In this document: one piece after another, positions 1 to 8,443 of the stretch | Layout: each line of letters starts with the position of its first letter | Position numbering within the stretch: the first letter of the stretch is position 1 | Origin: CAIWHR01 sp963813415 | Lineage (GTDB): Bacteria > Pseudomonadota > Gammaproteobacteria > Burkholderiales > Casimicrobiaceae | Length of the DNA stretch: 64,000 nucleotides | NCBI GenBank assembly: GCA_963813415.1 | Contig: CAWEYW010000001.1 | Location: forward strand, 372,001 to 436,000 | Direction of reading: 5' to 3' | Notes under the pieces: generated by a model | Database searches by the model: none | Told to the model about the DNA's origin: nothing | Seen by the model: the letters and a program-made list of their open reading frames with translations, nothing else | Position numbers and translations under genes: made by a program

Positions 1-104
1 CGATGTCACGAACGCTCGCCTGTGATGACATTTCTCGCCTTCTCTGCTAAGGGACATTCCCTCCGGCATCACCTTTTCATCGGTGTGGTCGAGCACTTCT
101 CAAT

Positions 105-716
105 TTGAAAGCCGCCGTGTCCGCAAAAGAATATCGTACGCTCGAGACGTTGCTGACCGCGGTGCGCGACTGCCGCGCGTGCGAAGCGCATCTGCCGCTC
201 GGTCCGCGGCCGGTGCTGCGTGCCGGGGCGTCTGCCCGCATTCTCGTCGTTGGCCAGGCACCCGGCCTGCGCGTACACACCACGGGTATTCCATGGGACG
301 ACGCCAGTGGCGAGCGCCTGCGCGCCTGGATGGGCGTGGACGAGGACGTCTTTTACGATGGGTCGCGCGTCGCCATCATTCCCATGGGTTATTGCTATCC
401 AGGGCGGGGAAACGGCGGTGATAGGCCGCCGCGCCGTGAGTGCGCGGTGTTGTGGCTCGATCATTTGCTCGCCAAGCTGCCGCGGATTGAATTGACGTTG
501 CTTGTCGGTCAGTATGCACAACATCATTTTCTGACTAGCCGCCGGAAACCCTCACTGGCCGAAACAGCCAAGGCATGGCGGGAGTACGGTCCACAATACA
601 TTCCATTGCCGCATCCTTCACCGCGCAATCAGCCGTGGTTCAAGCGCCATGCATGGTTTGAAGAGCAGCTCGTACCGATGCTGCAATCGCGGGTCAAGAC
701 GGTGCTCGCTTCCTGA
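105..716 (+). CDS. Uracil-DNA glycosylase family protein
   Basis: The 203-residue product looks like a uracil-DNA glycosylase superfamily protein of the COG1573 kind, which removes uracil from DNA in base-excision repair. Visible are a GQAPG water-activating loop (residues 50-54), a following GIPWDDASGERL stretch, and the LPHPSPRN leucine/DNA-intercalation loop near residues 168-175. A CRAC pair sits at residues 23-26, but the remaining iron-sulfur cysteines of family 4 enzymes are not obvious, so it may be a divergent member. The frame opens at a TTG (105); a GTG at 117 is an alternative and neither has a clear ribosome-binding site. Nothing recognisable lies in the first 104 bases. Confidence 0.8.
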   Translation: MKAAVSAKEYRTLETLLTAVRDCRACEAHLPLGPRPVLRAGASARILVVGQAPGLRVHTTGIPWDDASGERLRAWMGVDEDVFYDGSRVAIIPMGYCYPGRGNGGDRPPRRECAVLWLDHLLAKLPRIELTLLVGQYAQHHFLTSRRKPSLAETAKAWREYGPQYIPLPHPSPRNQPWFKRHAWFEEQLVPMLQSRVKTVLAS

Positions 717-874
717 CGTCCTCCGTGTGCGAGAGGGCTCACAGAGCGGCCCACGAGCAGAGTGACGAATTCGGCGAGCGGCCGTTCCAACCAAAGAAAG
801 TGAGAACCGCCACGGACTGAGTGGCGATACGCCTGCGGTACCGAGCATGTTGCCAAATGCTCGCAGCCCTCATC

Positions 875-1459
875 TCAACGCGCTTTCAGTTCTGCCCCAG
901 TCGCACCTGGAACGGAACCCGCGGCGTCGCCTTGGCGGCTCGCCTCGAACAGGAACCAGGTGCGCCGCTCGGTTTCATCGATCCAGACTTCGATCAGGCT
1001 GGCCGTTGCGACATCGCGGTGCTCGTCGCACACGTTATGTGCCTCACGTAATCGGGTAGCAAGCTCCTTATTGTCCTCGCGCAGTTCGGCCAGCATGTCC
1101 TGCGGCTGCACGTATTCGGCATCATTGTCCTGCACGCGTTGAAGCCGCGCGATGTGGCCAATGGACTTCAGCGTAGACCCGCCTATCTTGCGAATGCGCT
1201 CAGCAATCGGATCGGTGAGTGCGAAGATCTGATCGGCCTGCTCGTCCAGCAGCAGGTGGTAGTCGCGGAAATGCGGTCCGCTCATGTGCCAGTGAAAGTT
1301 CTTCGTCTTCAGGTAAAGCGCGAACACATCCGCCAGGATTGCATTCATCGCCCCGGCGATATCCCTGGTCGCCGCGCTCGTCAGATCCGTGGGGGTGGCC
1401 AACGGAGCTTCTTGCCTCCGCTTGAGGTCCCGCACATTCGTCGCGGCCGATTTCTTCAT
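875..1459 (-). CDS. dps: Dps family DNA-binding ferritin-like protein
   Basis: This 194-residue protein is a Dps mini-ferritin, which oxidises and stores iron and protects DNA under starvation or oxidative stress. The signature region KNFHWHMSGPHF followed by HLLLDEQADQI carries the His, Asp and Glu ligands of the inter-subunit ferroxidase site, and a second conserved helix follows toward the C-terminus. The N-terminus is basic (KKSAATNVRDLKRR), as in Dps proteins that bind DNA through their tails. An AAGGA ribosome-binding site lies upstream of the ATG at 1459. Its neighbours on the same strand, a TUDOR-like protein and a Rieske/FAD oxidoreductase, suggest a stress or redox locus, though they are not clearly one operon. 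Confidence 0.95.
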   Translation of the reverse strand: MKKSAATNVRDLKRRQEAPLATPTDLTSAATRDIAGAMNAILADVFALYLKTKNFHWHMSGPHFRDYHLLLDEQADQIFALTDPIAERIRKIGGSTLKSIGHIARLQRVQDNDAEYVQPQDMLAELREDNKELATRLREAHNVCDEHRDVATASLIEVWIDETERRTWFLFEASRQGDAAGSVPGATGAELKAR

Positions 1460-1563
1460 GACTGTAGTCCTTTCTTGTCAGTGGATCGGCATGCACCCGA
1501 GACGCCGAGGTCACCTTCGCCGGAAGGCATACTGCGAAGTGCCATCGAGCGCCCAGGAGGTTG

Positions 1564-1779
1564 TTAGACGCTCGTCTTTTTCAGAGCTGCGCCTTTGTGC
1601 ATCGCGATGTGGTCGGTCTTGTCGCTCTTGATTGCATACTGCGGATCATCTGGACTCGCATGATGCTTGTATCCCTTGTAATCGGCATCCTCCGTATGGA
1701 TCTTGATGATCTTGCCGCTGACATGGCCGGCCTCCGAGTTCCAGGTCACGTGATCGCCAACTTTGAATTTCGTCGCCAT
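1564..1779 (-). CDS. Small TUDOR-like (HVA1/DUF2945) protein
   Basis: The product is 71 residues and starts MATKFKVGDHVTWNSEAGHV, which matches the hypervirulence-associated TUDOR-domain family (DUF2945). These are small beta-barrel proteins of unknown function, widespread in soil bacteria and often found near stress genes. The frame is open well upstream, but the ATG at 1779 is preferred because a GGAGG ribosome-binding site precedes it and the family begins here. It lies between dps and the Rieske/FAD gene on the same strand. The function is not known. Confidence 0.8.
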   Translation of the reverse strand: MATKFKVGDHVTWNSEAGHVSGKIIKIHTEDADYKGYKHHASPDDPQYAIKSDKTDHIAMHKGAALKKTSV

Positions 1780-1822
1780 GATGGGAGATCCTCCGCCATT
1801 GGAGCTTCTACAACTCGATGCG

Positions 1823-3377
1823 TTACGAAGTTCGCTGCACTGTGGCAATCGTCCTCTCGAACTCGACCTCCGCGTGCAGGCCCTCGAGATCGCGGTGAAC
1901 GACAGCCACGGCCAGCTTCTTGTCACCGCGGCGATATGTAACCGTGCAGTCTAGCGTCTCGGCGTCGAGCTGTCCGTCGATCTCGGCTCGCTCCCAGCGC
2001 TCGGCGTGACCTACGTAAGCGAGGCCGAAATCGTATTGCTCGGTCCAGAAGAACGGCACGGCATCAAAGCGCTCGCGCCGTCCCAAGCATGTTGCGCGCA
2101 GCAGTCTGCCCCTGGCGTTCGGCCACGACCCAGTGTTCGACGCGGATGCGCTCGCCGCTAAGGCGGTCGGGCCAGCGCGCAATGTCGCCGGCTGCGAAGA
2201 TGCCCGGAACGCTCGTCTCGAGGTATTCGTCCACGGTGATGCCGCGATCGATGGCGAGGCCGGCCTGCTCCGCCAACGCGATCACCGGCCGCACGCCGAT
2301 GCCGACGACGACGAGATCGGCTCGAAGGCTTTCTCCGCTCTTCAAACGGACGCATTGCTTGTCTATCGAAACGGCGGTGGTTCCGAGATGGAACGTCACA
2401 CCGTGACGCTCATGGAGCCCGCGGATGAACTTTCCCACCTCCGCTCCCAGGATCCTTTCCATGGGAACGTTGTCCGGCGCAACCACCTGCACCTCGATAT
2501 TCCGCGCTCGCAGCGATGCCGCCACCTCGAGGCCGATAAAGCTCGCGCCGATCACCACGGCCCGCTGGGTAGTGAGAGCCTTGGCCACCAACGCGCGGCT
2601 GTCGGCCAGCGTGCGCAGATAGTGCACATGTCGGAGAGTCGCCCCGGGTACACTGAGCCGCGCCGGCTCGGCGCCGGTGGCGAGCAGCAACGCGTCGTAG
2701 GCATGGCGACTGCCATCCACGAGCTGCACGTCACCGCGCTTGGTATCGAGGATGGCGACAGGCGCTCCTAGCTTCAGGTCGATGTCGTGCTCCCGGTAGA
2801 ACGCCAGCGGGCGCAGCGGATTCGATTCTGCGGACGCAGTGCCCGCGAGGAAGCCCTTCGAAAGGTTGGGACGATCACATGGGCCCGATGCATCCGCGCT
2901 GAGCATGGTGATGCGGCCGGAATAACCCTCGCGCCGGAGCGTTTCGGCGGCGGCATTGCCGGCGGCACCCCCACCCACGATGACGACCGCTCTGGGAGCG
3001 CCAGCCACCACCGGAACCCGCCGCTGTTTTGCGCGTGCGAGTCGCTCGCGAACATACACGTTGCCGTCCCGCTGCTCGACGCGCCAGCAGGAGACCGGAT
3101 CCAGCGCCGGGGCGCGGAGCGCCACGCCGCTGCGCAGGCTGAAACAGGCATGATGCCAAGGACAACGAACCGTTTCGCCGACCAGCAGCCCGTCGGCCAG
3201 CGGGGCGCCATAATGCGTGCAAATGGCGCTGATCGCGAACAGTTCGTCACCGCGCCGCGCAAGCAGCACCGGTTCGCCATGCGCGTGCCCGAGCAGCATG
3301 GCGCCGTCGGCAAGCTTCGAGAGCGCGACGCCTCCGGCGAAGTCAGGTCCGTTGAAATGATTCTTTGATTCGTTCAT
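1823..3377 (-). pseudogene. Rieske [2Fe-2S]/FAD-NAD(P) oxidoreductase, frameshifted
   Basis: The gene encodes a Rieske domain fused to a pyridine nucleotide-disulfide (AIF/ferredoxin-reductase type) oxidoreductase. The Rieske ligands are CTH (C53, H55) and CPWH (C72, H75). The FAD-binding VIVGGGAAG lies near residue 128, a second NAD(P)-binding GASFIGLEVA follows, and GIFAAGDIA closes the FAD site. The first frame ends after 437 residues at 2064, while the C-terminal reductase domain (FDAVPFFWTEQYDFGLAYVGHAE) continues in another frame to 1823. Removing one base from the CCC run at 2082-2084 restores a continuous protein reading LGRRERFDAVPFF. The ATG at 3377 has an AGGA ribosome-binding site. 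It may be a true pseudogene or a sequencing error. Confidence 0.85.
2082..2084 (-). other. Frameshift point in Rieske/FAD gene
   Basis: The run is CCC here (GGG on the coding strand). With two G instead of three, the codons become CTT GGA CGG CGC GAG and the two halves of the protein join without loss of any conserved residue. Confidence 0.75.
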
Positions 3378-3722
3378 TCGCTCATCCTGACGCCGGTGGT
3401 AGTCGACGGACTCCCAAGCACCACGGCGCAGGCCGGGTTCCCGGGATTGAATTAGCGGTAATCGCCATTCAAGCCACGTGAGCTTGCCGCAGGCGATTGG
3501 TAACGTGACCTGCGCGGGAACGGCCTCGAGCGAGGCCACGTTCATGGCCGGCCCACGGCGCCCGTGTTCGCGCGCCACCCCGGAGTGCGCTCCATCGAGC
3601 TTGGCGGAGCGTTGCACGCCACGACCATCAGCCTGGACGCTACGCGCGCACGCGGGAGGGAAGAATGGGCAAACCTCGACAGTGGGAGTCAGACATTCTT
3701 GACTCCATGCCGGTATAAGCCG
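3378..3722. other. Non-coding gap with inverted-repeat copy
   Basis: This 345-base stretch lies between the Rieske/FAD gene start and the end of the response regulator gene. No convincing gene is seen. It holds one arm of the inverted repeat described at 3659-3698, whose outer part is itself palindromic (GAGTCA ... TGACTC around 3687-3706). Confidence 0.5.
3659..3698 (-). repeat. Left arm of inverted repeat flanking the two-component genes
   Basis: Read on the minus strand this segment matches 5578-5617 at about 34 of 40 positions. The inner 23 bases (3659-3681) differ at one position from 5595-5617, with a shared core GAGGTTTGCCCATT. The copies face each other across the response regulator and kinase genes. 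The outer part resembles REP-like or insertion-element termini (GAATGTCTGACTCC), which is an inference. Confidence 0.7.
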
Positions 3723-4367
3723 TCAGGGAGGGGTCAAGCCGCAGGCGATGGCGAACTTGACCAGGCCGGCGAAGGTGTGGATGCCGAGCTTCTGCATAAG
3801 CCGGCTGCGATACGTGTTGACTGTCTTGGGCGACAGGAACAGCGCACCGGCGATGTCCGCCGTGCTCTTGCCCTCGGCGATCAGTTGCAAAATCTGGCGC
3901 TCGCGGTTACTAAGATTGGCGAGCGGGTCGGTCGCGTGGTGCTCGCGTATGTATTCGTGCACGACCGTTTCGGTGATCTTCTGGCTCAGATAGCGTCGCC
4001 CCGCATGAACACTCCTTACCGCCGTCACCAACTCGGCCCCCGCCGATTCTTTTAGAAGATAGCCTTTGGCTCCCGCCTGCAGTGCGCGGAAGATGTGCTC
4101 GGTGGTCGAATGCATCGAGAGGATCACCACTTGAGTCAGCGGGGACGACTGGTTTACCAGACGGGTTGCTTCGATCCCGTTCAGCTCGGGCATGACGATG
4201 TCCATGATCGCCACGTCTGGCTTGAACTCGGCAGCCTTGCGCACCGCGTCCCTGCCATCTTGCGCCTGCGCTACAACCGTCATGCCCTCTTGTGTCTCAA
4301 GCAACGCCGCCAGGCCATCCCGGAGGATCGCATGGTCGTCAGCCAGTAACAGCCTGATCATCGTCAT
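3723..4367 (-). CDS. NarL/FixJ-family response regulator
   Basis: The 214-residue protein has an N-terminal receiver domain and a C-terminal LuxR-type helix-turn-helix. The acidic pair D10/D11, the phospho-acceptor D56 (in VAIMDIVMP) and the conserved Lys in GAKGYLLKES are all present. The DNA-binding domain reads LSNRERQILQLIAEGKSTADIAGALFLS over residues 148-175, ending in the HTH segment VNTYRSRLMQKLG. It overlaps the upstream histidine kinase gene by four bases (ATGA type), so the two are translationally coupled and form a cognate pair. The regulated target is not shown, but the next gene on the other side is a PQQ glucose dehydrogenase. Confidence 0.93.
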   Translation of the reverse strand: MTMIRLLLADDHAILRDGLAALLETQEGMTVVAQAQDGRDAVRKAAEFKPDVAIMDIVMPELNGIEATRLVNQSSPLTQVVILSMHSTTEHIFRALQAGAKGYLLKESAGAELVTAVRSVHAGRRYLSQKITETVVHEYIREHHATDPLANLSNRERQILQLIAEGKSTADIAGALFLSPKTVNTYRSRLMQKLGIHTFAGLVKFAIACGLTPP

Positions 4368-5425
4368 CGCACGCTCCTTATCCTCGCAATCACGCTCGTG
4401 CCGGCTCCCGGCCGCGACTCGATCCGCAACGCTCCTCCCACCGCGCGCAAGCGCTCCTGCATGATAAGCAACCCCAATCCTTTGGCGACATGGTCAATCC
4501 GGGACTCCGCATCAAAACCGCAGCCGTCATCCGTGATCGTCAGGGATACGCTTTCCGTGTCGACCGCGAGCGTCAGACGCACCATGGCAGCCTTGGCGTG
4601 TTTCAGCACATTGGTGAGCGCCTCTTGGGTTATTCGAAACAGCGCCATCTCGGCGTCTTGCGGCAGCCGTGGAACCGAATGCTCCGTCGCGACCGCTACG
4701 CGGATGCCGGTGCGCGCCGCAAACTGCTCGCCGTACGATTTCAGGGTTACCGCGAGCCCGTAATCGTCGAGAACCAAGGGGCGGAGCGACCCGGCCACGT
4801 CGCGCACGACTTCCACCGCACGTTCGACCAGCGCAATGGAGTCGTCCAGTCTGGGGCCAACTCTACTCCGCAATCCCACCGGCAGTTGGTCCTTGACGAT
4901 GTGCAGGTTGAGATTGATCGCTGCGAGATCCGGCCCGAGACGATCATGCAATTCTGCGGACAGCTCGCGCCGCTCGATTTCCTGGATCTCGACGACGCGC
5001 TTCGATATGGCCTGCAACTGCTCGCCGTGAATCCGTGCTTCGGTCTCGGCGCGTTTGCGCGCCGTAATATCGATTACGGTGGCGCGCGTGTGGGTAAGCT
5101 CCCTGCGACTATCTCGCACCGCTGCAATCCGCAGGAATGCGTCAAACATCGACCCATCTTTCCGGGCCAGCTCGATCTCGATCTCTCCAACCTCTCGCCC
5201 GTTGATCAGCGCCTCAAGCGCGTTTTTGTACTCGCTGCGGAAGCGGGCAGAAACGAATTCTGCATATTTTCTCCTGCCGACGAGCTCCTGCTGCGTGAAG
5301 CCGAGCCACGTCAGTTCGGTGCGGTTCATCCGCAGGACGGTCCCGTCGGGAGCGACGCTGTGATAGCCGCAAGGCGCGTTTTCGTAAAGGTCTTGCAGAT
5401 CCAGGGCGACCTTTTGACTGGCCAT
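4364..5425 (-). CDS. PAS-domain sensor histidine kinase (HisKA_3 type)
   Basis: The protein has 353 residues and no membrane segment, so it is probably a cytosolic sensor. A PAS domain spans roughly residues 8-125. A coiled linker leads to a HisKA_3 dimerisation domain with the phospho-acceptor His160 in ELHDRLGPDLAAINLNLH. The HATPase domain has the N-box ITQEALTNVLKHA, the G1 box DDGCGFD and a G2 region KGLGLLIMQERL. This is the NarX/DegS class that pairs with NarL-type regulators, matching the overlapping gene downstream. The signal is unknown; a PAS domain could bind a small ligand or cofactor. Confidence 0.92.
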   Translation of the reverse strand: MASQKVALDLQDLYENAPCGYHSVAPDGTVLRMNRTELTWLGFTQQELVGRRKYAEFVSARFRSEYKNALEALINGREVGEIEIELARKDGSMFDAFLRIAAVRDSRRELTHTRATVIDITARKRAETEARIHGEQLQAISKRVVEIQEIERRELSAELHDRLGPDLAAINLNLHIVKDQLPVGLRSRVGPRLDDSIALVERAVEVVRDVAGSLRPLVLDDYGLAVTLKSYGEQFAARTGIRVAVATEHSVPRLPQDAEMALFRITQEALTNVLKHAKAAMVRLTLAVDTESVSLTITDDGCGFDAESRIDHVAKGLGLLIMQERLRAVGGALRIESRPGAGTSVIARIRSVR

Positions 5426-5894
5426 GGGATTCTTCGCATCTCGGTAGGTCGGGACTCCGTCGTGCAGGATGCAACAGAGTCCGTTCCTGCGCCGTGTCCT
5501 GCCGCAACCCGCTCTGACTACGCCACGATGTCGATCGCCTCAACCTGGAAGGCGGAGCTTCTCGAGAAAGGAGTCGAGAATGCCTGACACCTGGTGTCGA
5601 GGTTTGCCCATTTTTCCGCCGTTCATAGGCACGTAGAGTCAGAACTCACGTTCCGACCCTTGCAACGCCACGTACTAAGCCAGCTCGGAGCCAAGCGCGT
5701 TGACGCCCTTGGGGGCTACCCCGCATCGCAAGCTCGAAGCAGGTCAATGGAACAATGAATCTAGGATACGCGGTTTCAATCCACGGCAGGCGCGCGAGGC
5801 GAAGCGAACAGGCGCGAGGAAAGCCTCGTTGACTCGGCTCGAGCCAAACGGGGGAGGTTCTTCATGATCTTCAGCCTAGCTGGACGGTGACACC
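5426..5894. other. Divergent intergenic region, kinase/glucose dehydrogenase
   Basis: This 469-base region separates the divergent histidine kinase and glucose dehydrogenase genes and should hold both promoters. No convincing gene is seen. It contains the right arm of the inverted repeat (5578-5617). Confidence 0.45.
5578..5617 (+). repeat. Right arm of inverted repeat flanking the two-component genes
   Basis: This copy is the partner of 3659-3698 in inverse orientation. Its left half holds GAATGCCTGACACC and its right half the shared core GAGGTTTGCCCATT. It lies about 150 bases upstream of the kinase start. Confidence 0.7.
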
Positions 5895-8324
5895 ATGCTG
5901 AGCGTCATTACGGGGTGGCTTCTCGTCGTGCTAGGCGCATCGTTGGGCGCGGGTGGCATGTGGCTTGCGTTTCTGGGCGGCAGCTGGGCATACATTGGTC
6001 TGGCCATCGGGTTAGTGGTCACCGGCGCGCTGCTCGCGCGGCGTCGTCGCACCGCGCTGGGCGTTTATGCGGCGCTGCTGGTCGCGACATTGATCTGGGC
6101 GCTCTGGGAAGTGGGTCTGGATCGCTGGGCACTCGTGCCCCGGGGCGCGTTCTTCGCCGTCGCCGGGCTCTGGCTACTGACGCCGTGGATCAACCGGTCA
6201 CTGAAGTCTGCGGCCACCGGACATGCGCCGGTCCGAGCCACGTGGCGGGGCCCACGCGGCTGGCTCGCGGGTGCGATGGTGCTGGTGATTGTGACGGCGC
6301 TCATCTCAATTTCCCGGGACCCATTCGATATCGCAGGTCAATTGCCGTCGGCCGCGACGCAAGCTGCGGCGGTTGCTGTTCCGGGCGTTTCCGGTGACGA
6401 CTGGCTGGCCTACGGCGGCACCGGCTACGCTGAGCGTTACTCGTCACTGACGGACATCACGCCGGCGACGATAAGCCGGCTCGAAACGGCATGGACATTC
6501 CATACCGGCGACATGAAGGGGCCGGACGACCCACACGAGACGACCTTCGAGGTCACGCCACTGAAGGTCGACGACACCTTGTACCTCTGCACGGTGCACG
6601 ATCATGTCATCGCGCTCGACGCGGCCACCGGGAAGGAGCGCTGGCACTTCGATCCGCACGTGAACGTTGGCCATACGAGCCAGCATTTGACTTGTCGCGG
6701 GCTCGCCTACCACGATGACGCGAAGGAGGCAGCGTCATCCGACGCCGGTGCACGCACAGCGGCGGCCACCGGCGCACCGGCGAATGCGACCAGTGCTGGA
6801 ACGCCAGCTGTCCTCGCTGCCGCCTGCACGCGACGTATCGTCTTGCCGACGATCGACGGACGCCTGTTGGCCTTGGACGCAGCGACCGGCCAGCTCTGCG
6901 CCGGGTTCGGCGATGGCGGCGTGCTGAACCTGACCACCAGCATGCCCAACCTCAAACCCGGCTACTACATGGAGACCTCGGCGCCGGTGGTGACGCACGA
7001 CCTGCTGATCATCGGTGCTTCCATCAATGACACCGAGTCCGTGGCCAACCCATCGGGCGTGATCCGCGCGTTCGACGTCCATACGGGCCAACTGGTCTGG
7101 AACTGGGACCTGGCCCACCCCGACGTGACAACGCCATTGCCGCCGGGTCAGCTCTACACCCCCAACACGCCCGGCAGCTGGGCAGGCGGCAGCGTCGACG
7201 AGGACCTCGGTCTCGTTTATCTTCCGATCGAGAACCAGTCGCCTGATCAACTGGGCGCTGGCCGCAGTCCCGAAGTCGAACGCTTTTCCAGCTCCATCGT
7301 CGCGCTGGAGCTTGCCACCGGGCACGTGCGCTGGGTCTTCCAGGGCGTACACCATGACCTGTGGGATCGTGACATGCCGGCGCAGCCCACGCTGGTGAAT
7401 CTCGCGATCGCCGGCGCCACGGTGCCCGCGCTGATCGCGCCGACCAAACAGGGCGATGTGTACGTGCTCGACCGCCGCAGCGGCAAGCCGGTCTTTCCGG
7501 TGCGCGAGTTGCCAGCACCATCCAGCAGCGTGCCGGACGAGTCCGCCGCGCCCACGCAGCCGAGCTCCGCCCTGAGCCTCATGCCGCCGCCGCTCACCGG
7601 CAAGGACATGTGGGGCGCCACACCGTGGGATCAGCTCATCTGCCGAATTGAATTCCGTTCGATGGACTACAAGGGTCCGTATACCCCGCCTGCGACCCGG
7701 CGCACCCTGGTGTATCCGGGGAACGCTGGCGTCTTCAACTGGGGCGGCATCGCGGTTGATCCGGTGCGGCAGGTCCTGGTCGGCACGCCGGCGCGCCTAG
7801 CGTTCACCTACCAGTTGCTAGCGCGCCAGGACGCGGCGACGAATCTCGTCAGCGCCGGTCAGAACGAGCACTGGAACGAGAACCATGGCGGGAGCTATGC
7901 CGTCGAGATCGGACCGTTTCTATCGCCTCTGGGCGTGCCATGCCAGGCGCCCCCGTGGGGTGCGATTGCCGGCGTTGACCTGCGCACCGGCAAGCTTGCC
8001 TGGTTGCATCGTAACGGCACCGTGCGCGACCAGATGCCGAGGTTCCTGCCGATTCCGTTTCCGATGGGCGTGGCGAGCCTCGGCGGCCCGTTGATCACCG
8101 CGGGCGGTGTCGTTTTCTACAGCGGCACGCTCGACAACTACCTGCGCGCGTACGACGTGACCACCGGCCGCAAGCTTTGGCAAGCCCGCCTGCCTGCGGG
8201 TGGGCAGGCGACGCCAATGACCTATCGCGCCAACGGCAAGCAGATGGTGGTGGTTGCCGCCGGTGGACACGGCTCATTTGGAACCACGCTCGGCGACTCG
8301 GTGGTGGCCTACGCGTTGCACTGA
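5895..8324 (+). CDS. gcd: Membrane-bound PQQ-dependent glucose dehydrogenase
   Basis: This 809-residue quinoprotein matches the length and layout of membrane glucose dehydrogenase, which oxidises aldoses to lactones in the periplasm and passes electrons to ubiquinone. Residues 1 to about 150 contain five hydrophobic helices (for example MLSVITGWLLVVLGASLGAGG). A PQQ beta-propeller follows, starting near DDWLAYGGTGYAERYS. The motif HHDLWDRDMPAQPTLV carries the Asp that acts as general base in E. coli Gcd, and repeated W-motif blades such as ALDAATGKERWHFD are visible. The ATG at 5895 lacks a strong ribosome-binding site. The sugar-metabolism genes downstream on the same strand fit a role in carbohydrate oxidation. 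Other sugars or alcohols remain possible substrates. Confidence 0.88.
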   Translation: MLSVITGWLLVVLGASLGAGGMWLAFLGGSWAYIGLAIGLVVTGALLARRRRTALGVYAALLVATLIWALWEVGLDRWALVPRGAFFAVAGLWLLTPWINRSLKSAATGHAPVRATWRGPRGWLAGAMVLVIVTALISISRDPFDIAGQLPSAATQAAAVAVPGVSGDDWLAYGGTGYAERYSSLTDITPATISRLETAWTFHTGDMKGPDDPHETTFEVTPLKVDDTLYLCTVHDHVIALDAATGKERWHFDPHVNVGHTSQHLTCRGLAYHDDAKEAASSDAGARTAAATGAPANATSAGTPAVLAAACTRRIVLPTIDGRLLALDAATGQLCAGFGDGGVLNLTTSMPNLKPGYYMETSAPVVTHDLLIIGASINDTESVANPSGVIRAFDVHTGQLVWNWDLAHPDVTTPLPPGQLYTPNTPGSWAGGSVDEDLGLVYLPIENQSPDQLGAGRSPEVERFSSSIVALELATGHVRWVFQGVHHDLWDRDMPAQPTLVNLAIAGATVPALIAPTKQGDVYVLDRRSGKPVFPVRELPAPSSSVPDESAAPTQPSSALSLMPPPLTGKDMWGATPWDQLICRIEFRSMDYKGPYTPPATRRTLVYPGNAGVFNWGGIAVDPVRQVLVGTPARLAFTYQLLARQDAATNLVSAGQNEHWNENHGGSYAVEIGPFLSPLGVPCQAPPWGAIAGVDLRTGKLAWLHRNGTVRDQMPRFLPIPFPMGVASLGGPLITAGGVVFYSGTLDNYLRAYDVTTGRKLWQARLPAGGQATPMTYRANGKQMVVVAAGGHGSFGTTLGDSVVAYALH

Positions 8325-8443
8325 AGCGTAAGGTCGGCAAGCGAGGCTTGGATTTCAAGCATGAATTGCAGGCTTGGCTCGCGCGGCCTGTTCCAACGCG
8401 CGCCCATTGAAATGGCGGCCGTCCGCTGCATCAAGGGGCGCCC

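Noticed and set aside
4490..5587. Plus-strand frame opposite the histidine kinase
   Set aside because: The kinase has full PAS, HisKA_3 and HATPase motifs; the plus frame has none.
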